Source: Williamsia limnetica (GTDB lineage Bacteria > Actinomycetota > Actinomycetes > Mycobacteriales > Mycobacteriaceae). Taken from it: 64,000 nucleotides of DNA. The first letter of the stretch is position 1. Every line of letters begins with the position of its first letter. The stretch covers positions 186,001-250,000 of the forward strand of contig NZ_QJSP01000001.1 of NCBI RefSeq assembly GCF_003217475.1, written 5' to 3'. Position numbers and translations under genes: made by a program. Under the pieces are notes generated by a model. The model searched no databases, was not told where the DNA came from, and worked only from the letters and a program-made list of their open reading frames with translations. This document shows, piece after piece, positions 1 through 8,395 of this stretch.

Positions 1-87
1 CGGCTGACGCGAGAGTGCTGGTCAGTGGTTGAAGCGCCCGATTTATGGGTATGAGGCCAGGATGCACCGACCAAGCACGATCTCGTA

Positions 88-1314
88 GTGGCGCCTGACG
101 GCGAGAGGGCTCAGCCCAGCGACCGCGACGACAATGCAGGGGGTCAGCGGACCCCGCTGAACGAGCCGCCGCGGCTCCGGACGGACGACAACCGGGCCGC
201 GAGCCGGTTGGAGCTCTTCTACGACCTGGCCTACGTGCTGGTCATCCACCAGATCGCAATCGCGTTCAACAAGGACCTCACGTGGCACGGTGCCGCAGTG
301 TTCGCAGGGCTGTTCGCCATCACGTGGTGGTCGTGGGTGACGATGACCCTGTACGCCAACCGCTTCGACACCAACGACGTGATCTACCGGGTCCTCAAAC
401 TCGGTGCGACGTTCGCGGTGGCCGTCATGGCCGCCAGTGCCGGGTCGATCCCGTCGTCCGGGGTCGCCGCGTTCACCGTGGGATACGTGGCGACGCGGGT
501 GGTCCTGGCCGTCCTGTACGCGCGGGCATGGGTGCACATCATCGACTCGCGCCCCACCATCAACCTCTATTTCGCGACGACGTTGTTCAGCTCCGTGCTC
601 TGGACGGCATCGTTGTTCACCCCCGCTCCGGTGACCTATGGATTGTGGGCGGCGGGGATTCTGATCGAGGCGGCCGCGCCCATCGCAGCGACCCGCTGGG
701 GCCCGGACGTCCCCCTGCATCTCGACCACTTGCCGGAACGTTTCGGCCTGTTCGTGATCTTGGTCCTCGGCGAATCGGTGTCCGCGATCGTCCTGGGCAT
801 GCACGATACGCACTGGGCGTTGTCCTCGGTCGTCGTGGCGGGCCTCGGCTTCACGATCGCTGCCGCGCTGTGGTGGATGTACTTCGACATCGGGGGAGCC
901 GAGGCGAAAACCCTGCTGCAGGCAGATGACGATGCCCACAGCAGCGGCCGCGCAGACTCCTACATCTACGGGCACCTTCCGCTGACCCTGGGGGCGGCGC
1001 TGCTCGGCGTGGGAATCGAGCAGTATGTGCTGCACCCGGTAGGAGAGCTGACGGCCGGCGGCCGTTGGGCGTTGTGCGGCGGGCTCGCGCTGTTCGTCGC
1101 CGGCGTCTGCATGGTGCTGGCAGGCAGCGCGCAGTCCTGGCGGGCCGTGTTCCCATGGCCGGCCATCGCGATCCCTGCCGTCGTGGTCGTCGGTTTCGTC
1201 GACAACGCGATCCCGTTCACCTCCGCGATCTTCCTGGCGATCGGATCGATCGTGGCCGTGGTCACCGGCATCGTCCGGCGACGTCAGAGCGCCATGAAAA
1301 CCACCGAGACCTGA
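88..1314 (+). CDS. ltrA: Low temperature requirement protein A (LtrA) family membrane protein
   Basis: A 408-residue polytopic membrane protein. After a hydrophilic N-terminus, residues about 41-47 read LELFYDL, the hallmark that opens the LtrA family domain, and about 215-235 hold the second signature (LPERFGLFVILVLGES). About ten hydrophobic segments follow one another to the C-terminus. LtrA was named from a Listeria cold-growth mutant and its biochemical role is unknown. The GTG start follows a short non-coding leader. No partner gene is evident; a downstream gene on the same strand begins 53 bp later. Confidence 0.85.
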   Translation: MAPDGERAQPSDRDDNAGGQRTPLNEPPRLRTDDNRAASRLELFYDLAYVLVIHQIAIAFNKDLTWHGAAVFAGLFAITWWSWVTMTLYANRFDTNDVIYRVLKLGATFAVAVMAASAGSIPSSGVAAFTVGYVATRVVLAVLYARAWVHIIDSRPTINLYFATTLFSSVLWTASLFTPAPVTYGLWAAGILIEAAAPIAATRWGPDVPLHLDHLPERFGLFVILVLGESVSAIVLGMHDTHWALSSVVVAGLGFTIAAALWWMYFDIGGAEAKTLLQADDDAHSSGRADSYIYGHLPLTLGAALLGVGIEQYVLHPVGELTAGGRWALCGGLALFVAGVCMVLAGSAQSWRAVFPWPAIAIPAVVVVGFVDNAIPFTSAIFLAIGSIVAVVTGIVRRRQSAMKTTET

Positions 1315-1367
1315 TCGATCGACACACTGATGGCGTGAGGACCGGGCGGAGTGGGTAGCCTGACCCG

Positions 1368-1847
1368 GTGGGCATGCTGACGCCGCTGGCGGTCAAGATA
1401 GGTGCGGTCTCGTGGATGCCGAAAATGCTCCCGATCATCGAGAAGTGCGATGTACGGTTGCAAGGCCTGACCAAGGGGCGGCTGAGCGTTCTGGACATCG
1501 CCGGCCTTCCCAACATCGTCTTACGGGTACCTGGTCGCAAAACCGGGAACGTGCGGTCGACTCCCTTGCTGTGTGTCCCGCAGAACGGTGGCTGGTTGAT
1601 CGCCGGTTCGTATTTCGGCAATCCCAAGTTGCCCACCTGGGTACTCAACCTCCGCGCGTGCGAGACGGCAGAAGTCATCTATCGCGGGAAGACGCTGTCC
1701 GTCGGTTGGCGTGAGATCACCGGGACCGAAAGGGATCAGGCCTGGCAGACTCTGCTGGCCACGTGGCCGAACTTCGCCATCTACGAGCAGCGCACCGAGC
1801 GACTGATCCCCGTCTTCTTCTTGGCCCCCGGTCCCTCGAAGTCGTAG
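1368..1847 (+). CDS. Nitroreductase/deazaflavin-dependent (Ddn-like, F420H2) oxidoreductase
   Basis: A 159-residue protein of the DUF385/Ddn family, split-barrel enzymes that bind coenzyme F420 (or F420H2) and reduce quinones or nitroimidazoles. The family motif GRKTGxxRxTPL lies at about residues 55-66, followed by WLIAGSYFGNPKLPTW, the loop that contacts the deazaflavin phosphate tail. The start is GTG, with an ATG two codons later as alternative. The next gene starts 18 bp downstream, so the two may be co-transcribed. The substrate is unknown. Confidence 0.85.
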   Translation: MGMLTPLAVKIGAVSWMPKMLPIIEKCDVRLQGLTKGRLSVLDIAGLPNIVLRVPGRKTGNVRSTPLLCVPQNGGWLIAGSYFGNPKLPTWVLNLRACETAEVIYRGKTLSVGWREITGTERDQAWQTLLATWPNFAIYEQRTERLIPVFFLAPGPSKS

Positions 1848-1865
1848 ACCGGGCGGAACCGGACG

Positions 1866-2711
1866 GTGGACATCGACGAGGTGGCCGACGAACTGTACGG
1901 CTTGGATCCGGGCGAATTCGTGAGGGTTCGTACCGCTCACGTGAAAGAAGCCCGGGCACAGGGTGATCGAAGCCTCGCCAAAGAGATCTCGCAACTCCGC
2001 AAGCCGACCGTGGTCGCTTGGATGGTGAACATGCTCGCCCGAGAGCATTCCGAGGACGTGGAGAATCTGCTCGAACTCGGTGCGGCGCTGCGTGATGCCC
2101 AACGCCACCTTGCCGGGGACGACCTTCGCGCACTGACGACACAGCGGCAAAAGGTGGTTCGCGCGATGGCGCGCCAGGCCGGCGATCTCGCCGCCGACCA
2201 CGGCCAGGCCGCCAGTGAGAACGCTCTCCGAGAAGTCGGACAGTCATTGCACGCCGCCTTGGCCGACCCCGACATCGCCGAGCAGGTGCGAGCCGGTCGA
2301 CTGGTGACCGCTGTCAGCTACAGCGGTATGGGTCCTGCGGGCATGGCAGTGGTCGGGGGCGGCACGCGAAAGTCCACAGCACCGCCCGTGCGAAAGAAAG
2401 CTCCGAGCGCAGAGGAGCGCAAAGCAGCACGCGATGAGGTCGCCGCGGCCGAACAGGCCGAGCGGGACGCAGAGTCGGCGCTCGCGTCGGCTCGGGCGGA
2501 TGCCGAGAAGGCCGCGGGCACAGTGACTGCAGCGGACACACGCATAGAGGAACTACGGGGCCAGCTGGCGCAGGCCGAGCAAGAGCGTCAATTCGCCGTG
2601 CGGGCAGAGCAAGCTGCCGTCGAGCAGGTCGACGCGGCGGACAGCGAGCTCGAGCAAGCACGCGAGCGGGTCACGAAGAGCCGCGTTCAGCTCGAATCTC
2701 TTGGTAGATGA
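1866..2711 (+). CDS. Conserved actinobacterial protein with C-terminal coiled coil
   Basis: 281 residues. The N-terminal half (1-160) is helical and contains a patch QLRKPTVVAWMVNMLA. The C-terminal third (about 185-281) is a long Ala/Glu/Arg-rich coiled coil with no signal peptide or membrane segment. It follows the Ddn-like gene by 18 bp. Similar proteins exist in nocardioform actinobacteria as hypotheticals; I do not recognise a function. A cytoplasmic scaffold or nucleic-acid associated role is possible but only a guess. Confidence 0.7.
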   Translation: MDIDEVADELYGLDPGEFVRVRTAHVKEARAQGDRSLAKEISQLRKPTVVAWMVNMLAREHSEDVENLLELGAALRDAQRHLAGDDLRALTTQRQKVVRAMARQAGDLAADHGQAASENALREVGQSLHAALADPDIAEQVRAGRLVTAVSYSGMGPAGMAVVGGGTRKSTAPPVRKKAPSAEERKAARDEVAAAEQAERDAESALASARADAEKAAGTVTAADTRIEELRGQLAQAEQERQFAVRAEQAAVEQVDAADSELEQARERVTKSRVQLESLGR

Positions 2712-2737
2712 CGCCGTCGTGCCGCGAAGGTCAGTCC

Positions 2738-2749
2738 ATCACCGGTGAT
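2738..2749. promoter_or_regulatory. 12-bp perfect palindrome between convergent genes
   Basis: ATCACCGGTGAT reads identically on both strands and sits in the 97-bp gap between the convergent genes ending at 2711 (+) and 2809 (-). It may be the core of a weak bidirectional terminator or a chance palindrome; there is no T-tract. Confidence 0.25.
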
Positions 2750-2808
2750 CCGATGCGGCGAATGCGCCGGCAGCAACCGACAGATGAGTAGCAGCCGCCG
2801 CAACGACA

Positions 2809-4020
2809 CTACGTAGTTCGTCCCGGGGCCGAATGTCGTTCGTACCACTGGGCGACCAACGTCGAACCGATGCCGTGGATCACCACGCTGCCGAGTACCG
2901 TCACCGTCATCGCATACAGGGTGTCGTTGGCGATCTCCCCGTCGAGCGCGTTGTAGGCAAGCAGGCCGAACACGATGGATGCGGTGCCGCGAGGACCCAA
3001 CATGCCGATCACCAGTCGATCGGTGCGGCTCAGTGTCGTGCCCAGCAGAGACATATACACCGGCACGATTCTCAGGACGGTGAGTGCTGCAAGTGCAAGC
3101 ACGATGATCTGCCAGACGAATCCGAACTCGAGCACCAGGACAGCGGTGCAGCCGAAGACAAACCACATCGCCAGTGCGGCGAGCACACTCGCATCATCGA
3201 CAAGACTGAGCTCCGACTCGGTCGGCTGCGTCGACCGTGCCGCCTTGTAGGCGATTCCGCAGATGAAGGCGGCAACAAAACCGTTGCCGTGCAACTCGGT
3301 TGCCAGACCGTAAGCCAGCAAGGGAAAGATGACCAGGCTGATACGGATCGATTGCTGGGTCGCAAAGCCCCGTGCCATCGAATGGTTGGTCAGCCAGGCG
3401 GCGACGACACCGACAACACCTCCGGCGAGAATCGCGTAGAACGCCGAGGGCACAGCCGTTTCCAGGGCGTCGGCCGGACCCTCTGCATGAGAGTGATCGC
3501 CGGCGAGAGTCAGCGCGAATATGAAGAGGGGGGCAACGATGCCATCGTTGTAGCCGCTCTCGATGTTGAGGACGTTGCGCACCCGTACCGGTATTCGTTG
3601 GTCCCTGACCATGGATGAGGTGGGTGCGAGATCAATCGGGATGGCGATACACGCGATGAGCAGCAGGACCCCGATGGACAGGCTCGGCAGCAAAGCCGCT
3701 CCGGCCAGCAGGGCTGCGCCGATCGACAAGGGCATCGCGATGAGCAGCAGTCTGACCGAGGTTCGTCGTTCGCCCGCGAAGTACCCGCCCTTGACCTCGG
3801 TGGCGTCGACGAACAGTAGAACCGCCAGAATCAGTTCCACAACCTTCTCGGCGGCAACGGTGTTGAGCGTCTGGCCGATGTCGTTGCGGGTGCCGAGACC
3901 GATGGCGATACCTGCGGTGACCATCAGCAGTGGTCCCGAAATCCGTAGCCGCGCCAAACGCCCGGCGACGAGCGACCAACCCACGATCACGACCAAGGCG
4001 ATGAGTACGGACGTGGTCAC
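2809..4020 (-). CDS. Cation:proton antiporter, CPA1/NhaP-like
   Basis: A 403-residue integral membrane protein with about 12 hydrophobic segments. Family marks are the TM5-like segment ESGYNDGIVAPLF, carrying the Asn-Asp pair that binds cation and proton in Na+/H+ exchangers, the preceding IDLAPTSS in the position of the usual TDP motif, and the late motif GPRGTASIVFG. There is no C-terminal cytoplasmic regulatory domain, so it is a minimal exchanger. The likely role is export of Na+ or K+ in exchange for protons; ion specificity cannot be read from sequence. It stands alone. Confidence 0.85.
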   Translation of the reverse strand: MTTSVLIALVVIVGWSLVAGRLARLRISGPLLMVTAGIAIGLGTRNDIGQTLNTVAAEKVVELILAVLLFVDATEVKGGYFAGERRTSVRLLLIAMPLSIGAALLAGAALLPSLSIGVLLLIACIAIPIDLAPTSSMVRDQRIPVRVRNVLNIESGYNDGIVAPLFIFALTLAGDHSHAEGPADALETAVPSAFYAILAGGVVGVVAAWLTNHSMARGFATQQSIRISLVIFPLLAYGLATELHGNGFVAAFICGIAYKAARSTQPTESELSLVDDASVLAALAMWFVFGCTAVLVLEFGFVWQIIVLALAALTVLRIVPVYMSLLGTTLSRTDRLVIGMLGPRGTASIVFGLLAYNALDGEIANDTLYAMTVTVLGSVVIHGIGSTLVAQWYERHSAPGRTT

Positions 4021-4116
4021 GATGGTGACCGATCCCGGCGGGTGCTTGTCAGCTCGCCGCTGTGTTTGCGTCGCCCTTGAGCACCTGACGATCGTATACG
4101 CGGACGCGCAGGTGGA

Positions 4117-4506
4117 TCAGTTGCCGGCAAGCTTGGCCGAGTTGCTCGTGCAGTACAGAGGAACACCGATGTTGATCAGGGTCCGCGACTTGGAGTCATC
4201 GAGACCGGTCTCGTCGGCGATCTTGGTGACAGTGTCATTGAGGCTGGTGCCGTTCGACAGTTCGTCGCACGCCATCTGTGCAGCGGCGATCTGATCTTCC
4301 CGGCTCCCGAAAGTGGCGTTCTGCGATTCCAGCGCCTGAATGTAACCGTTGTCCTTCACGTCGCCGGCTGCGGTGGATGCGTTGTCGACGAGCTGTTCGG
4401 CACTACTGCGGGCCTGGTCAGTGGCGTTCTGGACGTCTTCGCTGCTACACGCGCCCACGAACACCACACTGCTGAGGAATGCGATCAGTGCCACCAGCTT
4501 TTTCAT
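4117..4506 (-). CDS. DUF732-type secreted lipoprotein
   Basis: 129 residues. Lys-Lys at positions 2-3, a hydrophobic stretch and the lipobox VGAC with Cys20 mark a class II signal peptide, so the mature protein should be anchored to the outer face of the cytoplasmic membrane. Two further cysteines (in AQMACDEL and in PLYCTSN) are spaced as in DUF732 domains, small helical proteins abundant in mycobacteria. The function of the family is unknown. It ends 96 bp upstream of the antiporter start and may or may not share its transcript. Confidence 0.75.
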   Translation of the reverse strand: MKKLVALIAFLSSVVFVGACSSEDVQNATDQARSSAEQLVDNASTAAGDVKDNGYIQALESQNATFGSREDQIAAAQMACDELSNGTSLNDTVTKIADETGLDDSKSRTLINIGVPLYCTSNSAKLAGN

Positions 4507-4560
4507 GTCAATCCCGTTTCGTCGTCGAGTACTGATGAGAACGATATGCGATCGACGAAA

Positions 4561-5934
4561 CTAGTCACCCTGACCTGCCGAACTGGGGACCGACGCGTCG
4601 GCGCTCGACGCGGATTTCGGCTGGTGGTAGCCGATTGCGGGCCTGGCGACCAGTTCGATCGCCAGGAGCGCGAGTGCGGCGATGACGATCGTCACCATGA
4701 CCACGAGCCCTGAAGGATAGTTCCAGAAGACGAGCACGAGGATTGCCACTGCGACCACTGCAACTCGCAGCGGTATCCGGAACTTCGCCGCTGCGGATTC
4801 GACGGGACGCGGAACTCTTCCCGCGGCATTGCCTCTGGCCGCGTTCAAGCCGCGGCCAAACGCCCCACGCACCGCCGTTGCGGACCCGGATGACCCGGAG
4901 AGATACCCGATCGCCGCGATGACCACGGCGAGCACGGCGACGGCTCGCAGCATGGTGCGCAACGGTACGAGGATGGTGTCGATGAGGACCTCCGCGGCGG
5001 CAGGGGAGAGCACGCCGGGGGGAACCGCATCTAGATAGAGCGACCGCCCGACGCTGATCGCGACAGCCAGCAATGCCATGGCGACAGCGAGTGCGATCCC
5101 GAGAAGGGAGAACGCTTTTTTCCGGGATCCCCTGGGGGCGGCCCAGATCGCGGCAGCACCCACCAACAACGTCAGGAAGGGGAGAATTGTCGACGCCTTG
5201 TCCAGTGCGGACACCGCCCGCTGCGCCTTGACCAGATCGGGGGACCTGAAGATGATGAAAGACTTGTCGATGTCGGGGATCTTGTCGGCAAAGGAGAACC
5301 CGCGGTCTCGCAATGCGTTTCGTACGTTGTCGATGATCGGACCGAGTTCGATGCTCACGGTGCCGTCGTCGTCGATCTCGATCGCATCGTTGGTCTCGCC
5401 CGTCAGTACCGCGGCGAGTCGTTGGTGGGCTCGCTTGTTGGCCTGGATCCAGAGCGTCTCGAATTGATCGGACCTCACCAGCGCGGTGACCGCCTGCCGG
5501 ATGAACGACTGTGCCTGCGAGGTGAGCACCGGGGCGAGGCCGATGACGGCCGGCGGCACGTTGGGCGCGTTCTCGGTCAGCGCGGTCAATGCCTCTTTGG
5601 TGACATTCGCTATGTCGCCGCGCGCCATGATCTCCGCGGTGATCTGGTCGGCCAGCTCGTCCTGTAAGACAGCGTTTCCTGCGAGCGGTGTCACCGTTGC
5701 GACGTAGCGATCGGTGTCGAGCACTTCGCTGCGTGCGAAGCGCGCCAGCACAGCTGAGAAGGCCAACACCGCAACCAATACCAGCAGCAACCCGGTCGCC
5801 GTCCACCTCAGGCCGCGTCTGTGGATCACCGCATCCCCGGGCGCACCCCGATTCTCCGTGAGTTCGCGGCGGAGACGTTCGAGCTCGGCGCGCTCGGTTT
5901 CCTTCAACGGTTCGTCGGCGTCAGGAACCACCAT
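4561..5934 (-). CDS. Large conserved actinobacterial membrane protein
   Basis: 457 residues. A short cytoplasmic N-terminus rich in Glu/Arg is followed by a transmembrane segment (about 47-67), then a roughly 185-residue extracytoplasmic helical domain, then five or six membrane segments from about residue 250 onwards and a short charged tail. The outside domain begins VLDTDRYVATVTPLAG, a conserved start of this actinobacterial family. The gene is monocistronic as far as visible. No enzymatic motif is present and the role is not known; a channel-like or envelope function would fit the topology. Confidence 0.75.
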   Translation of the reverse strand: MVVPDADEPLKETERAELERLRRELTENRGAPGDAVIHRRGLRWTATGLLLVLVAVLAFSAVLARFARSEVLDTDRYVATVTPLAGNAVLQDELADQITAEIMARGDIANVTKEALTALTENAPNVPPAVIGLAPVLTSQAQSFIRQAVTALVRSDQFETLWIQANKRAHQRLAAVLTGETNDAIEIDDDGTVSIELGPIIDNVRNALRDRGFSFADKIPDIDKSFIIFRSPDLVKAQRAVSALDKASTILPFLTLLVGAAAIWAAPRGSRKKAFSLLGIALAVAMALLAVAISVGRSLYLDAVPPGVLSPAAAEVLIDTILVPLRTMLRAVAVLAVVIAAIGYLSGSSGSATAVRGAFGRGLNAARGNAAGRVPRPVESAAAKFRIPLRVAVVAVAILVLVFWNYPSGLVVMVTIVIAALALLAIELVARPAIGYHQPKSASSADASVPSSAGQGD

Positions 5935-6048
5935 CGGTCGGCCTCATCTCGTAGAGCGGATGCGCCACCCCTGGGCAACCGCTCATGAACCTTGACCCAG
6001 GACTATCGCCTGCGCATCATCCGCATCGGATGAGCAAGGGCCCTCCCA

Positions 6049-6528
6049 TCAATGGCCGGGCAGCACGCAGATCGAGTCGATCCCGAGTACGTGATTGAGA
6101 CGACCGAACGCCAGCCACGATCCCAGGCACATACTCAGTTCGACGATGTGGTTCTGGCTGTACTCGGCAGTCATCCGGGACCAGAAATCTTCGTCGAGGC
6201 CGTGGTGGTCGAGTGCGTAGCGTTCGGCGTACTCGGCGGCGAGTCGAGTGCGTTCATCGAAGGCGTCGGTGGTCCGCCAGTTCCGTACCGCTTCATCGAA
6301 GGTCGACTCGACTTTCTCTCCGTCGCGTTCGGTTCGCCAGTCCTGACAAAAGACACACCCGTTGATCTGCGCGATCCGCAGGCGTGCGGCCTCGAATTCG
6401 CGGAGGCCGAGTGTGCTGTCGGAGTAGACCTTCAGGGAGAAGTTCGCGGCGGCTCCGCCGATGCCCGGGACCATTTCGCCCCAGACATAATTGATGGGAT
6501 CTTTGCCCTCGGGAACGTCGATGATCAT
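6049..6528 (-). CDS. Carboxymuconolactone decarboxylase/AhpD-like protein
   Basis: 159 residues with the alkylhydroperoxidase-D-like fold signature: residues around 52-60 read INGCVFCQDWR, containing the CxxC pair that is redox active in AhpD, followed by the helical segment with the conserved His (ALDHHGLDE). It overlaps the dehydrogenase gene upstream by four bases (ATGA), so the two are translationally coupled and probably act in one pathway. CMD-family members serve as peroxidases, decarboxylases or redox partners; which applies here is not clear. Confidence 0.8.
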   Translation of the reverse strand: MIIDVPEGKDPINYVWGEMVPGIGGAAANFSLKVYSDSTLGLREFEAARLRIAQINGCVFCQDWRTERDGEKVESTFDEAVRNWRTTDAFDERTRLAAEYAERYALDHHGLDEDFWSRMTAEYSQNHIVELSMCLGSWLAFGRLNHVLGIDSICVLPGH

Positions 6529-7622
6529 GCCGGTGCCATCCTCGTGAGTTTGCCGACCGCCGGGACGAGCGGTACGTCGAGTGCGTCATACAGTCCTGGC
6601 CTGGCTTCGCGGAGCCAGCCGATGGCGTTGACCAGCCGCCCGACCGCGGTGGCGTTGCCCCCTGCCGCTCTGTTGCCACCCTCGTCTGTCGCTTCGACGG
6701 AGATCTCGATACGAGGGCGGCCCTCGATGATCACCTTGTGGGCGCCGTCTCCACCGTCGGGCGGCACGGGCCAGTCAGGTGCACACGACGGATGGATCCG
6801 GGTGACGTGCTCGATGACGATCAGCGGTTCACCGCCGACGATCCCTTGTACCTCGAACCGAACCGCGCCCTGTGTGCCGGCGTCGAACGTGCCCATGTGC
6901 TCTGTGTCTACGGTCGTCTCGAGAGGGCGGCGCAGCAGTGTCTCGCGGATCTCGTCGATGTCGACGCCCAGCGCGCGGGCGATCAGCCGGATCTGTCCAC
7001 CCCACACCATGGTGGGAACGGACGGTGCCACCATCGGTGGTTCGTAGTCCATCGGTTGGCCCATCCCGATGAGGTAGCGCACGGAATCAGGTTGGTCATA
7101 GGTGGTGTAGTCGAAGATTTCCTGGCAGCGCACCTGCTCGATCGTCGATGCGAGACCGCTGGCGAGGATGGGCAAGATGTCGTTGCCCCAGCCGGGGTCG
7201 ATACCGGATACGAACAGCGAACCACCGCCATCGGCGATCGCTGCGAGGACCGGGTCTCGTAGCTCCGGTGGCGCGGAGGTGGGGTCGTACAACGCGTAGA
7301 GGGATGGACTGACCACGATGGCACCGGCGCGGATGGCGCGGGTGATATCGGTCAGTGCCTCCTCGGGGCGGATATCGCCGGATGCCGCGTAGACAACGGC
7401 GTCGGCGACAGCCAGTGCCTGCGAGATGTCGTCGGTGGCCGAGACTCCGAGCGTTCGGCCCACATCGCCCAGATCACCGGCGTCGCGCCCGACCTTCGCG
7501 GGGTCGTGGACGATGACGCCGGTGAGGTCGAGATCCGGATGGGCGTCGATCGCGCGAATCGCTGCGCGGCCGACGTTTCCGGTGCCCCAGACCACTGCTC
7601 GAACCGAAGGTGAAGTCATCAC
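6525..7622 (-). CDS. NAD(P)H-dependent dehydrogenase, dihydrodipicolinate reductase-like N-terminal domain
   Basis: 365 residues. The N-terminus (VVWGTGNVGRAAIRAI) is a classical Rossmann dinucleotide-binding loop. The fold resembles the dihydrodipicolinate reductase/2,4-diaminopentanoate dehydrogenase group, common in mycobacteria next to lipid and steroid degradation genes. The catalytic partner region includes GIDPGWGNDILP. It is the first gene of a two-gene operon with the CMD-like protein. A KstR-like inverted repeat lies 10 bp upstream of the start codon. The substrate is unknown. Confidence 0.75.
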   Translation of the reverse strand: MMTSPSVRAVVWGTGNVGRAAIRAIDAHPDLDLTGVIVHDPAKVGRDAGDLGDVGRTLGVSATDDISQALAVADAVVYAASGDIRPEEALTDITRAIRAGAIVVSPSLYALYDPTSAPPELRDPVLAAIADGGGSLFVSGIDPGWGNDILPILASGLASTIEQVRCQEIFDYTTYDQPDSVRYLIGMGQPMDYEPPMVAPSVPTMVWGGQIRLIARALGVDIDEIRETLLRRPLETTVDTEHMGTFDAGTQGAVRFEVQGIVGGEPLIVIEHVTRIHPSCAPDWPVPPDGGDGAHKVIIEGRPRIEISVEATDEGGNRAAGGNATAVGRLVNAIGWLREARPGLYDALDVPLVPAVGKLTRMAPA

Positions 7623-7631
7623 CCGACGATA

Positions 7632-7645
7632 TAGAACACGTTCTT
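7632..7645. promoter_or_regulatory. KstR-like operator
   Basis: TAGAACACGTTCTT matches 13 of 14 positions of the published KstR consensus TNNAACNNGTTNNA, and has AGAAC/GTTCT half sites separated by two bases. It lies immediately upstream of the dehydrogenase start at 7622. KstR is the TetR-family repressor of cholesterol catabolism in Mycobacteriales. No kstR gene is in this window, so regulation would be in trans. Confidence 0.5.
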
Positions 7646-7698
7646 GTTTTTCCGGAAGTCTCGATTATCGGACTACCGCATGCGGTCGCCTCGGGAGT

Positions 7699-8259
7699 TC
7701 ACTGATTGGCCCGAATATTGATCGCCGCCAGGTCGACCGTCCTGGAGATGCGACGGTTGCGGGTCTCGGGCCGTTTGGCGCTTGCGATCCATTCGACGAT
7801 CAGCCGTCGCGCCGAGGGTGGGAAGCCCTCGAAATGCTCGCGGGCGGGTTGATTACCGCGCAGCGCTCGGTGCAGGTCGTCTTCGCTGGTAGCGATCATG
7901 TCGGCGGTCAGCGCCTGCCACCTTCCGTTTGCCTTGGCGATGTCGATCGCCGTCTGTCCGTACTCGGTCATCAGGCCCGCATCGATCAGGTGCTGGGCAC
8001 GTTCACGATTGAGCGCACTCCAACTGCTTCGTGCGCTTCGCGGGGTGAATCTCAGCTGCGAACTGTGCGCACCGTGCCTGCGATGCAGACCGTCGATCCA
8101 TCCGAAGCACAACGCCTGTTCGATGGCTTCGTGGTAACGCATGCCGGCGTTGACACTACTTTTGTGATGGATGACGAGCCAGATCTCGGTGGCCGAATCT
8201 CCGTTGTCGATGAGCCAGCGGCGCCAGTCCTCGGCGGTCCGGAGGTCGACGATCTCCAT
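7699..8259 (-). CDS. YdeI/OmpD-associated family protein
   Basis: 186 residues. The N-terminal domain has the family pattern of an invariant acidic/Trp-rich region (WLIDNGDSATEIWLVIHHK, then EAIEQALCFGWIDG), and the C-terminal part around residues 140-186 (FPPSARRLIVEWIASAKRPETRNRRI) is the YdeI tail implicated in peptide or bacteriocin resistance in relatives. The ATG sits directly after the stop of a 16-codon upstream frame and lacks a good ribosome site of its own, so it is probably translationally coupled to that leader. It is divergent from the WYL regulator. Confidence 0.75.
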   Translation of the reverse strand: MEIVDLRTAEDWRRWLIDNGDSATEIWLVIHHKSSVNAGMRYHEAIEQALCFGWIDGLHRRHGAHSSQLRFTPRSARSSWSALNRERAQHLIDAGLMTEYGQTAIDIAKANGRWQALTADMIATSEDDLHRALRGNQPAREHFEGFPPSARRLIVEWIASAKRPETRNRRISRTVDLAAINIRANQ

Positions 8260-8260
8260 C

Positions 8261-8311
8261 TCACGCGCCCACTCGATCGACCGGACTGACGGTGGTGAGT
8301 TCTCGCAACAT
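8261..8311 (-). CDS. Possible 16-residue leader peptide upstream of the YdeI-like gene
   Basis: An ATG preceded by a strong Shine-Dalgarno (AAAGGAC, 5 bases before it) opens a 16-codon frame (MLRELTTVSPVDRVGA) whose TGA stop lies one base before the ATG of the YdeI-like gene. The good ribosome site belongs to this small frame and not to the main gene. It could be a coupling peptide, a regulatory uORF, or simply a sign that the annotated start region is diverged. Confidence 0.35.
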   Translation of the reverse strand: MLRELTTVSPVDRVGA

Positions 8312-8351
8312 GATCTGTCCTTTCTTTGGGGTCAGGACTCATCCTCCCGGT

Positions 8352-8378
8352 CAAAGTGCTCATCAAATGAGCACTTTG
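8352..8378. promoter_or_regulatory. Perfect 12-bp inverted repeat operator upstream of the WYL regulator
   Basis: Arms CAAAGTGCTCAT (8352-8363) and ATGAGCACTTTG (8367-8378) are exact reverse complements separated by three bases. The site ends 17 bp before the WYL regulator ATG and 41 bp upstream of the divergent leader/YdeI start, an ideal place for autoregulation and for control of the divergent gene. Confidence 0.7.
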
Positions 8379-8395
8379 TTTGCGAGACTTGGATC

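Noticed and set aside
43-1035. Long open frame antisense to the LtrA-like gene
   Set aside because: Its residue composition (Arg/Asp/His/Gly-rich repeats) is that of a shadow frame in high-GC DNA; LtrA signatures are on the other strand.
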